A stretch of DNA of 64,000 bases from Ryuthela nishihirai (taxonomy: Eukaryota; Arthropoda; Arachnida; Araneae; Heptathelidae). Shown here piece by piece: positions 1 to 9,372 of the stretch. Position 1 is the stretch's first letter. The number at the start of each line of letters is the position of its first letter. The position numbers and the translations under genes are program-made. The notes beneath the pieces are model-generated. The model was not told where the DNA came from, ran no database searches, and was given only the letters and a program-made list of their open reading frames with translations. The stretch is from assembly GCA_038380435.1 (NCBI GenBank), contig JAWZYU010000120.1, positions 620,001 through 684,000 on the forward strand, given 5' to 3'.

Positions 1-3000
1 ATGCTTACGCTCCTGGGATTTGAAAAACCCCGTCAACCTGTCCCTAATTCGGCGTAATGCCCTGACGGGTGAGAGATTCATGACGGCATTAGACAAAGTA
101 GTGCAGTCAAATGAATCTCTCGGTCCTGGGAGCGAACTAGAATTTGACTTTGTCTGTGCGGACTTGGACAGGGTCGGCAGCGGCAATGATGGGAGATGTG
201 CAGGGCCGGAGAAACGAAGCATTGCTGACGTGCAGTCATTCGTCCACAATAAGAAGGCTCTCACAAAAATTGTGAACCGTGACGATATCGACGCTCTCGT
301 CGTTGCACGAGAGCTCTGTTTAAAAAATAAAGGGTTGGCAAACAGCTATTCGAAAATTGCTGATTATCGCCTCCGTCTTCAGCAGACAGAGGCCCTTAAT
401 CTACACCTGGATGCCGGGGTCCCTGTTGCTCCCTGTGGACTCCCGGAAGTGCAATTGTTTCAAGCGCACATGGTGCAATACCGAATTGTAGTGTATTCTG
501 CTGATGACGCCTTCCTCCCCATCTTCATTGGTCCCGAAGGAGGGGACAACCTTTATTTATTGTTTAGTGCTGGGCATTATGATGTGATTACCAAGCCATC
601 AGGGTTTTTCGGGGTCAGGCAATTCTGTCCGAAATGTTTAAAGGGGTCTAACAATGGGCACGTTTGCAAGGGGACCTGCAACAGGTGTCTGTCAACCGAT
701 GTGGTTCATGCAGGGGAGTTGTTGCTCTGCACAGTGTGTCCTATATGGACTGGCTTCTAGCCGAAGAACGTCCCGGGGTTCAACGATTCAAGGACGCCAC
801 AGTCCTCGCACATAATCTCAAAGGCTTTGACGGCATGTTCATCATTAGTTACCTGTACAGAAAATTTTTAAAACCGGATCTCGTGTTCGATGGATCCAAG
901 ATTTTAGGTATCTTTTTACCTGGCCTTAAAATAAGGTTCATCGACACGTTGTCCTTTATTCAGGCTCCTCTTCGATCATTCACGAAGACCTTCAACTTGG
1001 AGACGGTGAAAGGCTTTTTCCCCTTTAAATTCGTGAAGCAGGAAAATCTACAATATACAGGACCCATCCCTGATCGGCTTTTTTTCCGTCCGGAAGACAT
1101 GGAGCCTGAAACTCTGTCAGCATTCAATGAGTGGTATGCCGCAGCAAGCCTTGAACCCTGGGATTTTCAACAGCAGCTTCTGTATTACTGCAAGGCAGAT
1201 ACAGAGCTGCTGCGGCGAGGCGCCCAAGCTTTCCGTGAGGAATTTTTAAATCTCACAGGTGTAGACCCATTTGCGCGTGACCTGACTATTGCCGGTGCTT
1301 GCCTTATATATTCCGTGGAAAGATATCCGACTATTCCGGTGCTTGCCTTATATATTCCGTGGAAAGTTTTTGCAAAAGAATACCCTCGGTGTGTGTCCCG
1401 CCCAAGGGTATTCGGCGAGTAATGACCGGCAGTCCTTGAAAGCTCTCGCGTGGTTAGAGTATGAGGCTTCCAAGGACAACATCGAAATTCAAACTGCGAG
1501 ATCACCCGGAGGAGAGTATAAGATAGGGCAGTACAAATTGGACGGCGTGTGCTACAGTACCCGTTGTTATTACGAGTTTTTAGGTTGTTACTTTCATCAC
1601 TGCTTGAAATGTTTCAAACCTGAAAAAATAGATCAGCGCACGAGAAAGCCATTTGGTCTGCTAAACACCCGGACCATGGATTGTCTTGAGACCTTAAAAG
1701 TGCTGATGAACGGGTACACATGCAAAATTATGTGGGAGCACGAATTCGACGAGTTGATGCGCAAAAACCAGTCCGTCGCATTAATTTATAAATCCGTCGA
1801 GCCCATCAGGCGTATAGGGGCCCGTGACTACCTCTACGGAGGGCGCATGGAGGTGTTCTCCATATTTGCATCGGTTGACTTAGGATGTAGCCTTAACTAC
1901 GTTGATTACAACAGCCTGTACCCTTATGTTTGCAAGAAGGCTCCATTCGGTAAAGGTCACCCGGTTCGGATCACCTCCGATTTCGCCACGGACCTCGACC
2001 ACTATTTTGGCATTGCACACGCCACACTGTTACCCCCCGACGGTTTATTCATCCCTGTACTGCCCTATAGGTGTAATGGGAAGCTGCTTTTTCCCCTTTG
2101 TAGGATCTGTGCGGATGGACAGCTGGCACCCCCTTGTCGGCACACAGTGAACCAGCGCGCATTGACAGGATCTTGGCCCACGTTCGAAATTTACGCTGCG
2201 ATGCGTGCTGGCTACAAACTTCTCCAGTTCCTCGATGTGTGGCACTTTAATACCATCCTGCAATACGATCCTACAACAAAAAAGGGAGGTGTCTATGCTG
2301 GGTGCATAGACACTTTTCTGGGACTGAAGCAGCGCTACTCCGGGTTTCCCCCTGACGTGCAGACCGAGGAGCAAAAGGAAGCCTTCTGTGAAGCCTTCTT
2401 CCAGGCGGAGGGGGTTCGGATCCTCTCCTCGGAAGTTGAGAAAAGCAACCTTAAGCGAACTCTTTCCAAGGTCTCGCTTAATTCGTCATGGGGGGAGCAT
2501 GCGCAGAACATGAGTCGAACCCAGACGACCATTGTGAGTTGTCCTGTCAAGTACATGGAGCTCTTGACGGACGCATCACTAGTCATCACTGACGTCGCTG
2601 TTATCAGTGATCAGGCCGTACTTGTCATGCACAAGCCGGCGGAGTCTGCCACTCCAGCGAACACCCGTGGAAGCCTGATTCTCGCTGCAATGGTGACGAG
2701 TCACGCCAGACTAAAGCTGTACGAGCTTCTATCGAAATTAGATAGTCGTGCAATGTATTCTGACACGGATTCGGTGATTTATACAACGTCTCCTCGCGAC
2801 ACCTACACACCACCACAAAATCCCTTCCTTGGAGGTCTCGTTGACGAAATTTCATCAAAGTATGGCCCCTCGTGTACACATCACGGACTACATTAGCGCA
2901 GGGGCCAAGAGTTATGCCCTTCGGTTGAGCAACGGCGATGAAATTCTTTGCGCCAAGGGCATATCTCTCACGAAGCAAAACAGGTGTAAATATAATTTTG

Positions 3001-3230
3001 AACTTCTAAAATCCATGGTCCTAGGGAATTCCCCTGCCAGCGAGACCTTCGTAGTGCCCTTTAATGTTTTTCGTAATAAAGTGGATGGGTCACTTACGAA
3101 CAGGCCCATGGTAAAAAGGTTTAAGGCTAACCTCGATAAGCGGTATCTCAGCCCGGGTTCGACTCTCACTGTACCTTATGGTTACAATGACCTGGGCCTG
3201 GATACCCTTATCCAACTCATGGATGAGTAA
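1..3230 (+). pseudogene. Family B DNA polymerase (Polinton/adintovirus pPolB), 5' partial, broken
   Basis: Replicative polymerase of the element, expected to be protein-primed. The frame is open from base 2, so the start is outside the window. The N-terminal part (2-760) carries the conserved NALTGERF block and Cys-rich finger pairs (CPKC, CNRC, CTVC). Exo II AHNLKGFDG lies at about 808 and Exo III YCKADTELL at about 1185. Polymerase motif A YNSLYP is at about 1907, motif B KVSLNSSWG at about 2468 and motif C YSDTDS at about 2756, so the palm motifs are intact. Breaks: (1) the frame changes near 740 and the segment that should hold Exo I is missing, with the Cys-rich region joined almost directly to the Exo II region; (2) the frame changes in a 44-bp tandem duplication at 1282-1366; (3) the frame changes near 2865-2880 at a CCCC run. 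The C-terminus with VPYGY ends at 3230. Identity is certain; the gene cannot encode a normal proofreading polymerase as read. Confidence 0.93.
1282..1366 (+). repeat. 44-45 bp tandem duplication inside polB
   Basis: The stretch containing GGTGCTTGCCTTATATATTC occurs at 1282-1322 and again at 1327-1366, offset by 44 bp on the right side and 45 bp on the left. The offset is not a multiple of three. It lies exactly where the polymerase reading frame changes between the exonuclease and palm parts, so it is a likely inactivating lesion, although removing one copy does not by itself put the two frames in register. Confidence 0.85.
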
Positions 3231-3394
3231 TTGCACAGTTTTTATTTATTATTGCACACTAATGTATTATTGTAAACTAATTTATTATTTATTTATTATT
3301 GCATCTTCATTTATTATTTCAGTGTGCATAGTATTACAACTTTATTTCGTATCTGCTCACCAGTGTAAATATTATTTCATTACACGCTTTATTT

Positions 3395-3479
3395 ATTTCA
3401 CTGCACACTTTATTTATTTCAATGTTCCTAGTGAACCTTATTATTTCACTGCACACTTTATTTATTTCAATGTTCCTAG
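3395..3479 (+). repeat. 48-bp direct repeat, two copies, in the convergent intergenic region
   Basis: A unit beginning ATTTCACTGCACACTTTATT starts at 3395 and again at 3443. It lies just after the polB stop, in AT-rich DNA dominated by TTATT motifs. The long open frame across it (3178-3570) is Tyr/Phe-rich low-complexity translation and is not a gene. Confidence 0.7.
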
Positions 3480-3500
3480 GGGACCTTATTATTATTATTT

Positions 3501-3753
3501 CAGTATCTGTAGTGGATCTTGTATCCGTAGCAGACCTTTTTTTTTAAACTTATTATTTCAATGTTCCTAAGGAACCTTATTATTTCAGTATCTGTAGTGG
3601 ATCTTGTATCCGTAGCAGACCTTTTTTTAAACTTATTATTCCAATGTTTGTAAGGAACCTTATTATTTCAGTATCTGTAGTGGATCTTGTATCCGTAACA
3701 GACCTTTTTAAACTTATTATTTCAATGTTCCTAGTGAACCTTAGTATTTCACA
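3501..3753 (+). repeat. About 84-bp tandem repeat, three copies, downstream of polB
   Basis: Units beginning CAGTATCTGTAGTGGATCTT start at 3501, 3586 and 3669, giving periods of 85 and 83 bp. Each unit holds a poly-T tract and a TTATTATTTCAATGTTC segment. The array sits between the polB stop and the convergent minus-strand genes. It may be a transcription-termination or expansion-prone spacer. No coding content was seen. Confidence 0.75.
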
Positions 3754-3894
3754 CGTAATGACCCAGCACTGAGGCGTCGTCAGCTTTTGAATTACTGTAT
3801 TTAACTTATTGTATTTAAAACTACAGCGGATCTGTCATTGTTTTACTGTCCAGCATTGGATATGTCATGCAAATTATTGTCTGTGAATTGTTTC

Positions 3895-3900
3895 AATAAA
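3895..3900 (+). terminator. AATAAA polyadenylation signal, plus strand (polB transcript)
   Basis: An AATAAA hexamer lies about 665 nt after the polB stop codon, past the tandem repeats. It is the most plausible 3'-end signal for the plus-strand transcript, though a hexamer alone is weak evidence in AT-rich DNA. A TTTATT (AATAAA on the minus strand) follows at 3924-3929. Confidence 0.4.
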
Positions 3901-4017
3901 AAAGGTTTCAAAAAATCTGCCTCTTTATTACCTAGCTGAAACACACTACGGCAGGGGGGAAAGTTTTATCAATGCCGTGCTCCACAGTGCGAGCGAGAGC
4001 AGTGCATGCTGACGCCA

Positions 4018-4115
4018 GCCAATAAAAACCACCGGTGCATCCAAGCTTAGAGCGCTCCGAAGACGGACCAATGAGAAGCCTGGATGCATCCGTCCTTAGA
4101 GAACTACTCCAGCGA
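4018..4115. promoter_or_regulatory. Duplicated 49-bp module with CCAAT box, TGCATCC and CTTAGAG
   Basis: Two tandem units have an exact 49-bp offset for three motifs: CCAAT at 4019 and 4068, TGCATCC at 4036 and 4085, and CTTAGAG at 4046 and 4095. The rest of the unit is less similar. The module lies in the G+C-rich part of the gene-poor gap between convergent genes and resembles a promoter or enhancer module. No plus-strand gene follows it and the minus-strand genes end before it, so its target is unclear. Confidence 0.4.
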
Positions 4116-4234
4116 GACTGTGGAGCGCGGCAGACCGTGTTTGGGGGGACACTGCACGGATTTGTAAAACTAATTAACTGAATGGAGTAGAAGAGTGAAT
4201 GAAGCAAGAGACGCAAATATCAGTTTTACTTTCT

Positions 4235-4240
4235 TTTATT
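4235..4240 (-). terminator. AATAAA polyadenylation signal, minus strand (structural gene cluster)
   Basis: TTTATT on the + strand reads AATAAA on the - strand. It lies about 85 nt beyond the stop codon of the last gene of the minus-strand chain, a typical distance for a shared 3' end. Confidence 0.45.
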
Positions 4241-4325
4241 GGATATTTTGTAATGCACATTTTAAATACATGGGTTTTTTAACACAAATCTTCAAGCGCA
4301 CAGGGCTTGGATTTTACAGAAGGTT

Positions 4326-4610
4326 TCAATATGCTGACCACTCGGATAATTTTCTTTTCTTACGTTGGATGGGTACGGCAATGTCTTTTGGCAGGCGCTC
4401 TTCAGCTATAGTGCTTCTGGGGATGTTGACTTTTAGTTCATGTGGAGTGTCAAGCTGTTTTGAGAATAACAAATAATTTTTCAAAGCAGTCAGATACTTT
4501 TCGGATTTATCGTCAGCATCGTCAGACTCCAATATTTTCTTCATCTCTGAGTCCAAATCACATACTTTTTTTCTTATGTTTTTTCTCTGCACAGCTTTTA
4601 CAGAAATCAT
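4326..4610 (-). CDS. Small conserved Polinton/adintovirus protein of unknown function (94 aa)
   Basis: A 94-residue, strongly charged protein. A predicted helical middle section starts near DLDSEMKKILESDD and the C-terminus is basic (QRKKRKLS), possibly a nuclear targeting signal. From memory, a DLD-x-EM-x-x-IL pattern is characteristic of a small uncharacterised protein that follows the pX-like gene in metazoan Polintons. Its ATG (4608-4610) overlaps the TGA (4607-4609) of the upstream pX-like gene as ATGA, which suggests translational coupling or a shared transcript. The frame is intact, with no membrane segment. Role unknown; a structural or DNA-binding accessory role would be a guess. Confidence 0.7.
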   Translation of the reverse strand: MISVKAVQRKNIRKKVCDLDSEMKKILESDDADDKSEKYLTALKNYLLFSKQLDTPHELKVNIPRSTIAEERLPKDIAVPIQRKKRKLSEWSAY

Positions 4611-4990
4611 TTTTTTTTAAATAGCGAAACCAACAGGGGGAGGGCAGCAGTCAGCAGGGGTATATTGAACCCTGAACCACGCTGCAGCAGATGCTTCTTG
4701 TGGCGTAAAGATGCACGTTTGGACGCTAGACTCCTTATGACCGTCTTGTGCTGGCGTAAATTCTTTAATACTCTGTGGGAAACAGGTATATTTCCTTTTA
4801 AGAAATTGGAACACACTTCACATAGAGCATACATCTGGGGGTCGGAGATGTGCTTCATCAGAGCTGTACGCTGCTTTCCCCCTAGCTTTGGTAAGCACTG
4901 AAGGAACGGACCTTGAGATTTAACTTTCATTTGGAACGTAAAGTATTTCGGGTTCTTCTGATGGAAGAATCTTTGCACGGAGCCTTTCAC
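4607..4990 (-). CDS. pX-like core/condensing protein of Polinton/adintovirus
   Basis: A 127-residue basic protein. A helical conserved part includes ALCEVCSNFLKGNIPVS, then a Lys/Arg-rich stretch (SLRHKKHLLQRG). It ends in a Gly-plus-hydrophobic tail (GSGFNIPLLTAALPLLVSLF) followed by KKK. Basic residues before a hydrophobic C-terminal tail is the hallmark of the adenovirus pX/mu-like proteins described for adintoviruses, thought to bind DNA in the virion. The frame is intact. The annotated start overlaps the packaging ATPase end by 71 nt; a second in-frame ATG at 4928-4930 would leave an 11-nt overlap and is equally possible. The stop shares ATGA with the next gene. Confidence 0.78.
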   Translation of the reverse strand: MKGSVQRFFHQKNPKYFTFQMKVKSQGPFLQCLPKLGGKQRTALMKHISDPQMYALCEVCSNFLKGNIPVSHRVLKNLRQHKTVIRSLASKRASLRHKKHLLQRGSGFNIPLLTAALPLLVSLFKKK

Positions 4991-5544
4991 TGTCCAACAT
5001 TATGGGATGAAGGTCAACACACAAATAACCGCAGGTTACCTGTGTAGCCAGTCTATAGGCATCCGTCAGGAGTTTAGATTGATGGGGGTACACTTGTCTC
5101 GCCAGGTGGGTTATTTGTGATGCATCCCGACAATTGCGAAATAAAAACATGTAGTGAGCATTGAGTGATATAGTCCTCGAATGTCTTCCCTTTAAAAACA
5201 GATTTTGTAAGATCAGGACAATCGTGATATTTTTATGATGACCCCCACGAATAAACAATTGTGATATGCGCTCACTGGCTACAGACTGTTCCATCAAGTC
5301 ATCCAGTACCAGAAGTGTAGGTCTGTGAGGATCAAATTCCAGATCCGTAGGTAGTCCTTCATAAAATTCCACCGTTTTCTTGAAGGGTTCAAAGGCAGGC
5401 TGCCACTCACCGTAGCAGTAAACGACACTGGGGTGGGGGTTCGAATACTTGAGCTGCTTCTTTGATGAGTTTCAGAGTGAAAGTCGTCTTCCCACACTGT
5501 GAAGGTGCTGCAATTATAATATTTGAAGGAGTGCGGAGAGCCAT
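4920..5544 (-). pseudogene. Packaging ATPase (FtsK/HerA, A32-like), one frame break
   Basis: Genome-packaging NTPase of Polinton-type viruses. The N-terminal part starts at the ATG at 5542-5544 and shows the P-loop APSQCGKTT within its first 21 residues. The C-terminal part (150 aa, 4920-5372 and upstream in that frame) holds Walker B LLVLDDLM and a later hydrophobic strand ending in Gln (ITIVLILQN), typical of the family. The two halves are in different frames. The change falls in a C-rich run (CCCCCACCCC, about 5434-5443), where a single-base sequencing or assembly error is as likely as a mutation. The start overlaps the protease 3' end by 31 nt and the stop overlaps the pX-like gene. All catalytic motifs are present, so the ancestor was functional. 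Confidence 0.88.
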
Positions 5545-5960
5545 CGCACCACCATGCAGTCGTTAAAGTCTACTCGACACGTGTAATCACGATGCAGTAC
5601 TGTGGGAAGAGTCGAACCACACGATCTTTTAAACAGGAAATACAGACAGTGAGCCCCACAAGTGTCTCCCAAGGGGTCCTGCAGAGGTATCGAGGGGTGT
5701 AAGACGTGACGTATGCCTAGTCGACTATAGTATTCTTGCATGGAGGCATCGGGACTCGTACCCAGGGGGTCAAAGTGATCTACTTGCACTCCTTTCTTGT
5801 AAACCGCTATCCAGTGGGTTCCAGGCAGGGAGGACGGATCGGTATTGTAGATAAACAAGGCTTCTGACTGATTGATTCTGTGAGGTAGTCTGTCACGGGG
5901 GAACACTCCGAGACTTGTGGGTAACATTGAAAGGATGGATTCTAACTGATAGGAATTCAT
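5514..5960 (-). CDS. Adenain-like cysteine protease (capsid maturation protease)
   Basis: A 148-residue C5/Ulp1-fold peptidase that in related viruses cleaves capsid precursors inside the particle. Visible catalytic set: His49 in GTHWIAVY, Asp64 in VDHFDPLG, Gln94 in IPLQDP (oxyanion) and Cys101 in GDTCGAHCLYF. Length and order of motifs agree with the family. The frame is intact from its ATG (5958-5960), making this the best preserved enzyme of the element. Its ATG overlaps the major capsid stop (TGA 5957-5959) as ATGA, and its 3' end overlaps the packaging ATPase start by 31 nt, so the three genes are probably read from one transcript. Confidence 0.9.
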   Translation of the reverse strand: MNSYQLESILSMLPTSLGVFPRDRLPHRINQSEALFIYNTDPSSLPGTHWIAVYKKGVQVDHFDPLGTSPDASMQEYYSRLGIRHVLHPSIPLQDPLGDTCGAHCLYFLFKRSCGSTLPTVLHRDYTCRVDFNDCMVVRWLSALLQIL

Positions 5961-7283
5961 GAGTTGTAGTCAAACAGGACTTTACGGTCCAATGGGATTT
6001 CCAACAAATTCTGGTACTCGGCATACAGGATCACAGTGACCGATGCGGGTAGCAGCTTGGCAAACTTTAATTCGACTCTCACACTCCCACTCTTTATTAA
6101 AGAAAATACTTGATTGCATTCACCGTTGCTCGGGGGTCAATTGGAATCCGAATAATGTAAAACCTTCTCCATAGGCTTTTCGCGATAAGTTAATACCGCT
6201 ATCGGATTTCCAGGCGTCCACAGCTTCCAATAATCCTTGGTAAGAGCGGAGATAGCGCCCATTCGCAAAGTCGGGGGTGTAGGACTGATGATCACTGTCT
6301 ATGTGAAGACTGATGTAGTTTAAGTCGAAATGTTGGAAGTTGAAGGGATTTTTTTCGTACGATCCATTCAGGCTGGTACTTTCCAGCATACCCAGTACCA
6401 GACGTACGGGGAGCTGACCGAGAAATAAATTGTCACGGTTCACGCTCGTCAGGCCCAATGCGATGGAAAACATACGTAAATCCGTTCTTCGCAGAGGGTA
6501 CTTGGCACTCTCCGAACCCAGCAGGCGAGCGTGTGCGAGGATGACACCCGAAGTGGGCTTGACTTTACGTACGAAAAATTCAGCTTCGTGTATCTGTACT
6601 TTGTAAGAGGGGTCTGCTTCACCTGTCATGAGGCAGAATTCGGGTTTGGATCTCAGCAAACGCAGTCTCAGGTCGACTTGATTGAGTAGGTAACGATCTT
6701 GATTAAACAGGTCGGCGTGGATCCACGAGATGAGTTCGATACCTGTTGACTTGACGTACCCCTTGTGTTGATGCCATCCCTCGTTCTCCCTGCTGGTCAG
6801 TTCCATTTTACCTGGGGTGTCGAGGTACCAGAGCGAGGTGCCTAGCTGACTTCGTGTGGCATCGGCCCCGTAATTCAATAGAGTCTCTAGATACGCCCTG
6901 TAGGGGTACAGGGTGTGATAAGCACTCACAAGATGATCGTTGAGGAAGACGTCCACCTGACTGAAGAGGGCATGAAAGAAATGGTTGCAGGGAGCAATCA
7001 CTTCCGACGGTGCTGTACCATTGGATTTTACAATTTTCAAGATGAGACGTAGGTGACATCGAGATAGATCAATGTAATCGTCCGTCCCCTTCACGATGAA
7101 TTCGAGTGGTGCATTACCTTCCACGGAAGCCACAGGTAAATAATTGACATAACAGCCTCTTTCTAATTCTGAGACAGTGGGTGGAACCAGAAACAGATCC
7201 AGTTCTGAATTGGCACAGTCGCCAGAATCAGCGTGAATTTTCTGTAGTAGCTCACGTAGGCGTCTGCGGAAGGGGGAACGAAT
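5957..7283 (-). pseudogene. Hexon-like major capsid protein (double jelly-roll MCP), broken at both ends
   Basis: The main open part (337 codons, 6120-7133, open upstream to 7283) matches the widespread family often annotated as F54H12.2-like, which is the Polinton/adintovirus major capsid protein. Landmarks are DYIDLSRCHLRL near the start, HALFSQVDVFLNDHLVS, YPYRAYLETLLNYG, then FNQDRYLLNQVDLRLRLLRS, and near the end NPFNFQHFDLNYISLHID. The usual SELDLF block lies upstream at about 7200, in frame but with no ATG. The frame opens right after TAA 7284-7286, so the true start was lost in a deletion (see pVI stub). Near 6134-6140, in a CCCCC run, the frame changes; the conserved C-terminal strand region SGSVRVELKF follows in another frame and stops at 5957-5959. 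Confidence 0.9.
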
Positions 7284-7294
7284 TTAACCCTCAT
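7238..7294 (-). pseudogene. Stub of a pVI-like minor capsid/membrane-lytic protein gene
   Basis: An ATG at 7292-7294 opens a frame whose first 19 codons (MRVKFVPPSADAYVSYYRK) resemble, from memory, the N-terminus of the small protein that lies between penton and hexon genes in adintoviruses, usually compared with adenovirus pVI. After the Lys the family resemblance stops. The neighbouring frame immediately carries hexon N-terminal sequence, so almost the whole pVI gene and the hexon start codon have been deleted. It overlaps the end of the penton-like gene by 11 nt. Confidence 0.5.
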
Positions 7295-8326
7295 GACAGA
7301 AATGTAACTTGACTAAAACTTTACCGAATTTAAAATGCAGTGGTTCTCCGGTGTCGGTACGAAGGAAGATTCTCACACTCTCGAAACTGTTCCTTGCAAG
7401 GGGGTAGTAATCAGGCTGTTGATATACGGCAACAATGGCTTCGTTATTACTGGTTCTGATGGCAGGATTCACGACATGCAACAGTTCACCGTGAGTATCA
7501 CCTAACAACTGAGGAGCAATCAGATCTGAATACAAATAAATACCATACATTCCTCTGTTCATATCGATGGGATAGTCACCCAGGACTTTATTCAGCGGTA
7601 TATCTAATTTAGCAATTCCTAGCATGTCACCTAATCCGGGGTTCGATCGAGGAAATTTAATGTAATGCGACTGTCTGTATCCATCAGTACGCTATGGTAT
7701 GCCTGTTGCTTGAAATGGTAAGCTTTTCTCAGCCTGTAGGGTAACATCTGGTTCATTGCATCGAATAACGATTCGGCAGTTTCGTATCGTCCGTGGGGTA
7801 CCTTTCGTTCTTGGAAACTACCTGGCGGGATCACGTAGAAATAACACTCGTCATCTATGTCGAAAGTTGGTGTATTGCAAAGTTTGCTGGCAAATCGTTG
7901 GTGGAAGGGTTTGTCAACTTCTCCCTCGCCGATACACAGAAGTTTACCGAAATTCGTTTTAGGAAACATCAGTCCGTACCCCTCACTCGGTTTGAATACC
8001 CAGTAACCACCGTTATAGGAAACTATTATTTCTTTGGGGAGCTGTGTGGTGAGAAGAGACAACAGCTCCATTCGAGTTATTTTACCTGGTTTAAGTTTGA
8101 TTTTCCTGTATTCTTCAGGGATGGCAGGGGCGTAATATTCATATATGTCGTTAGAACTGTCCACATTGTACCAGCTCACAGGTAAGTGAACTTCTGCTAG
8201 TCCCACTTTCCATTTTCCTCTCAGTCTTAGGGGTTGTGCCAGACGGACTGTGAAATCGGTCTGCGAATTGTTCGGATAAATATTCTGACTAGCCGTGGAG
8301 GGAAGAGTCAGGTAGAAACTATCCAT
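7284..8326 (-). pseudogene. Penton-like minor capsid protein (single jelly-roll), one frame break
   Basis: The N-terminal 231 codons (7631-8326) start with MDSFYLTLPSTASQNIYPNN and continue with DFTVRLAQPLRLRGKWKVGL, the typical opening of the Polinton/adintovirus penton-type vertex protein. The C-terminal 113 codons (7284-7625) contain the expected DYPIDMNRGMYGIYLYSDLI and end with a beta-rich segment. The two parts differ by one frame; the change lies near 7640-7650 at a CCCC run. Upstream, its ATG overlaps the integrase 3' end by 19 nt; downstream, its TAA overlaps the pVI stub. Apart from the C-run break the protein looks complete. Confidence 0.85.
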
Positions 8327-9372
8327 TTTTTAGGGATCCAGGAAAGTTTGGGATATCCGCGAAATTTGACCAGTGCCTTTTGACGTTTTCTCTCGATTAT
8401 TTTCTCAACCGTGTAAAGTTCGGGTTCTGTCACTTTTTGAAGCTCCGATTTATAGAATGTGCCTTTCAACACTTCTCCCTCAGAATCCCTTACGACATAC
8501 ACAGGGGGCTGCCGTTGTAATACCTTGTCGACTATAAATATTTCTTCGGTCCACAGATGTGTACCTGCCTTCTTGAAGGGCGCTTTTACACTGGCTAGTC
8601 GAACTGTGTCACCTACTTTAAATGCTGGTTTTTCTTTTACTACACTCGGATTGCGATAGAGTCGAACCCACACGACGTCTTCGTTGCGTAAGGTCACGTC
8701 CTTGGGGGCCATATCGTGTGCACTGTGAACGGTGGCATTGTATCCCCTTACAACACGCTGCAGCACGTCCAGGTAGCGGTAGGTATTGTTGCGTGTATAA
8801 TATCTCCCCAGTCTCTCGCGTAGGGTACGATTCCATCTTTCCACCAAAGCTGCTTTTTTGTCGGAGTATGTAGCAAAGAACCGAATACCTTTCTTTTTCA
8901 GGAATTTCTTTAACACTCTGTTGGTAAATTCCGTACCCTGATCAGTATTTAAATTCATTGGGGATCGAACCTTGGAAAGTATTTTTTTGAAAGCTTAGAC
9001 CATTTCTTTCCCCGTTTTAGCCTTCATGGCCAGCACCCACCCGTATCTCGAGAACACATCGATGACTGTTAATATGTAGCGATACCCGTCATTGAAGCGA
9101 GTTATATTTTTCACGACCATGAGATCGGCTTGCCATTGTTCGTCTAACCCTGTGACGTAAACTTTGTTACGAGGGAACTTTCTGCGAACAGGTTTATGTA
9201 ACGTGTAGGCAGGCTACTTTTCTAACCATTCTCGGACGAGTTTGAGTGGCAGTCCCGTATTCTGTGCCAACTTTTTTACACTACCGAATCCTCTTTCGGG
9301 GTCGAAATAATGGGACTCCAAAGTTTTGTTTTCTGCTGCACCCAGAGGTCGTACTCCACCAGGTTTTGCCAT
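8308..9372 (-). pseudogene. Retrovirus-like integrase with C-terminal chromodomain, two nonsense codons
   Basis: One continuous frame of 355 codons from the ATG at 9370-9372, interrupted by TAG at 9214-9216 and TAA at 8995-8997. The rve (DDE) core is present: first Asp in QWQADLMVV, second Asp in NTDQGTEF, Glu in KAALVERWNRTL, the last two about 34 residues apart. A beta-rich segment (VGDTVRLASV) follows, then a chromodomain at the C-terminus (VEKIIERKRQKALVKFRGYP with the following Trp residues). Such enzymes insert Polintons into host DNA, and the chromodomain probably targets chromatin. Catalytic residues survive, but the two stops are base substitutions and not homopolymer errors, so they look like true decay. 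The longest intact piece is 8308-8958 (216 aa). Confidence 0.93.

Noticed and set aside
3178..3570. 130-codon plus-strand frame after polB, Tyr/Phe-rich
   Set aside because: It is translation of TTATT-rich tandem repeats, overlaps the polB end and has no motif.
3932..4476. Frames at 3932-4216 (minus) and 4195-4476 (plus)
   Set aside because: They lie in the convergent gap or opposite the small conserved minus-strand gene; composition and lack of any family pattern point to chance.
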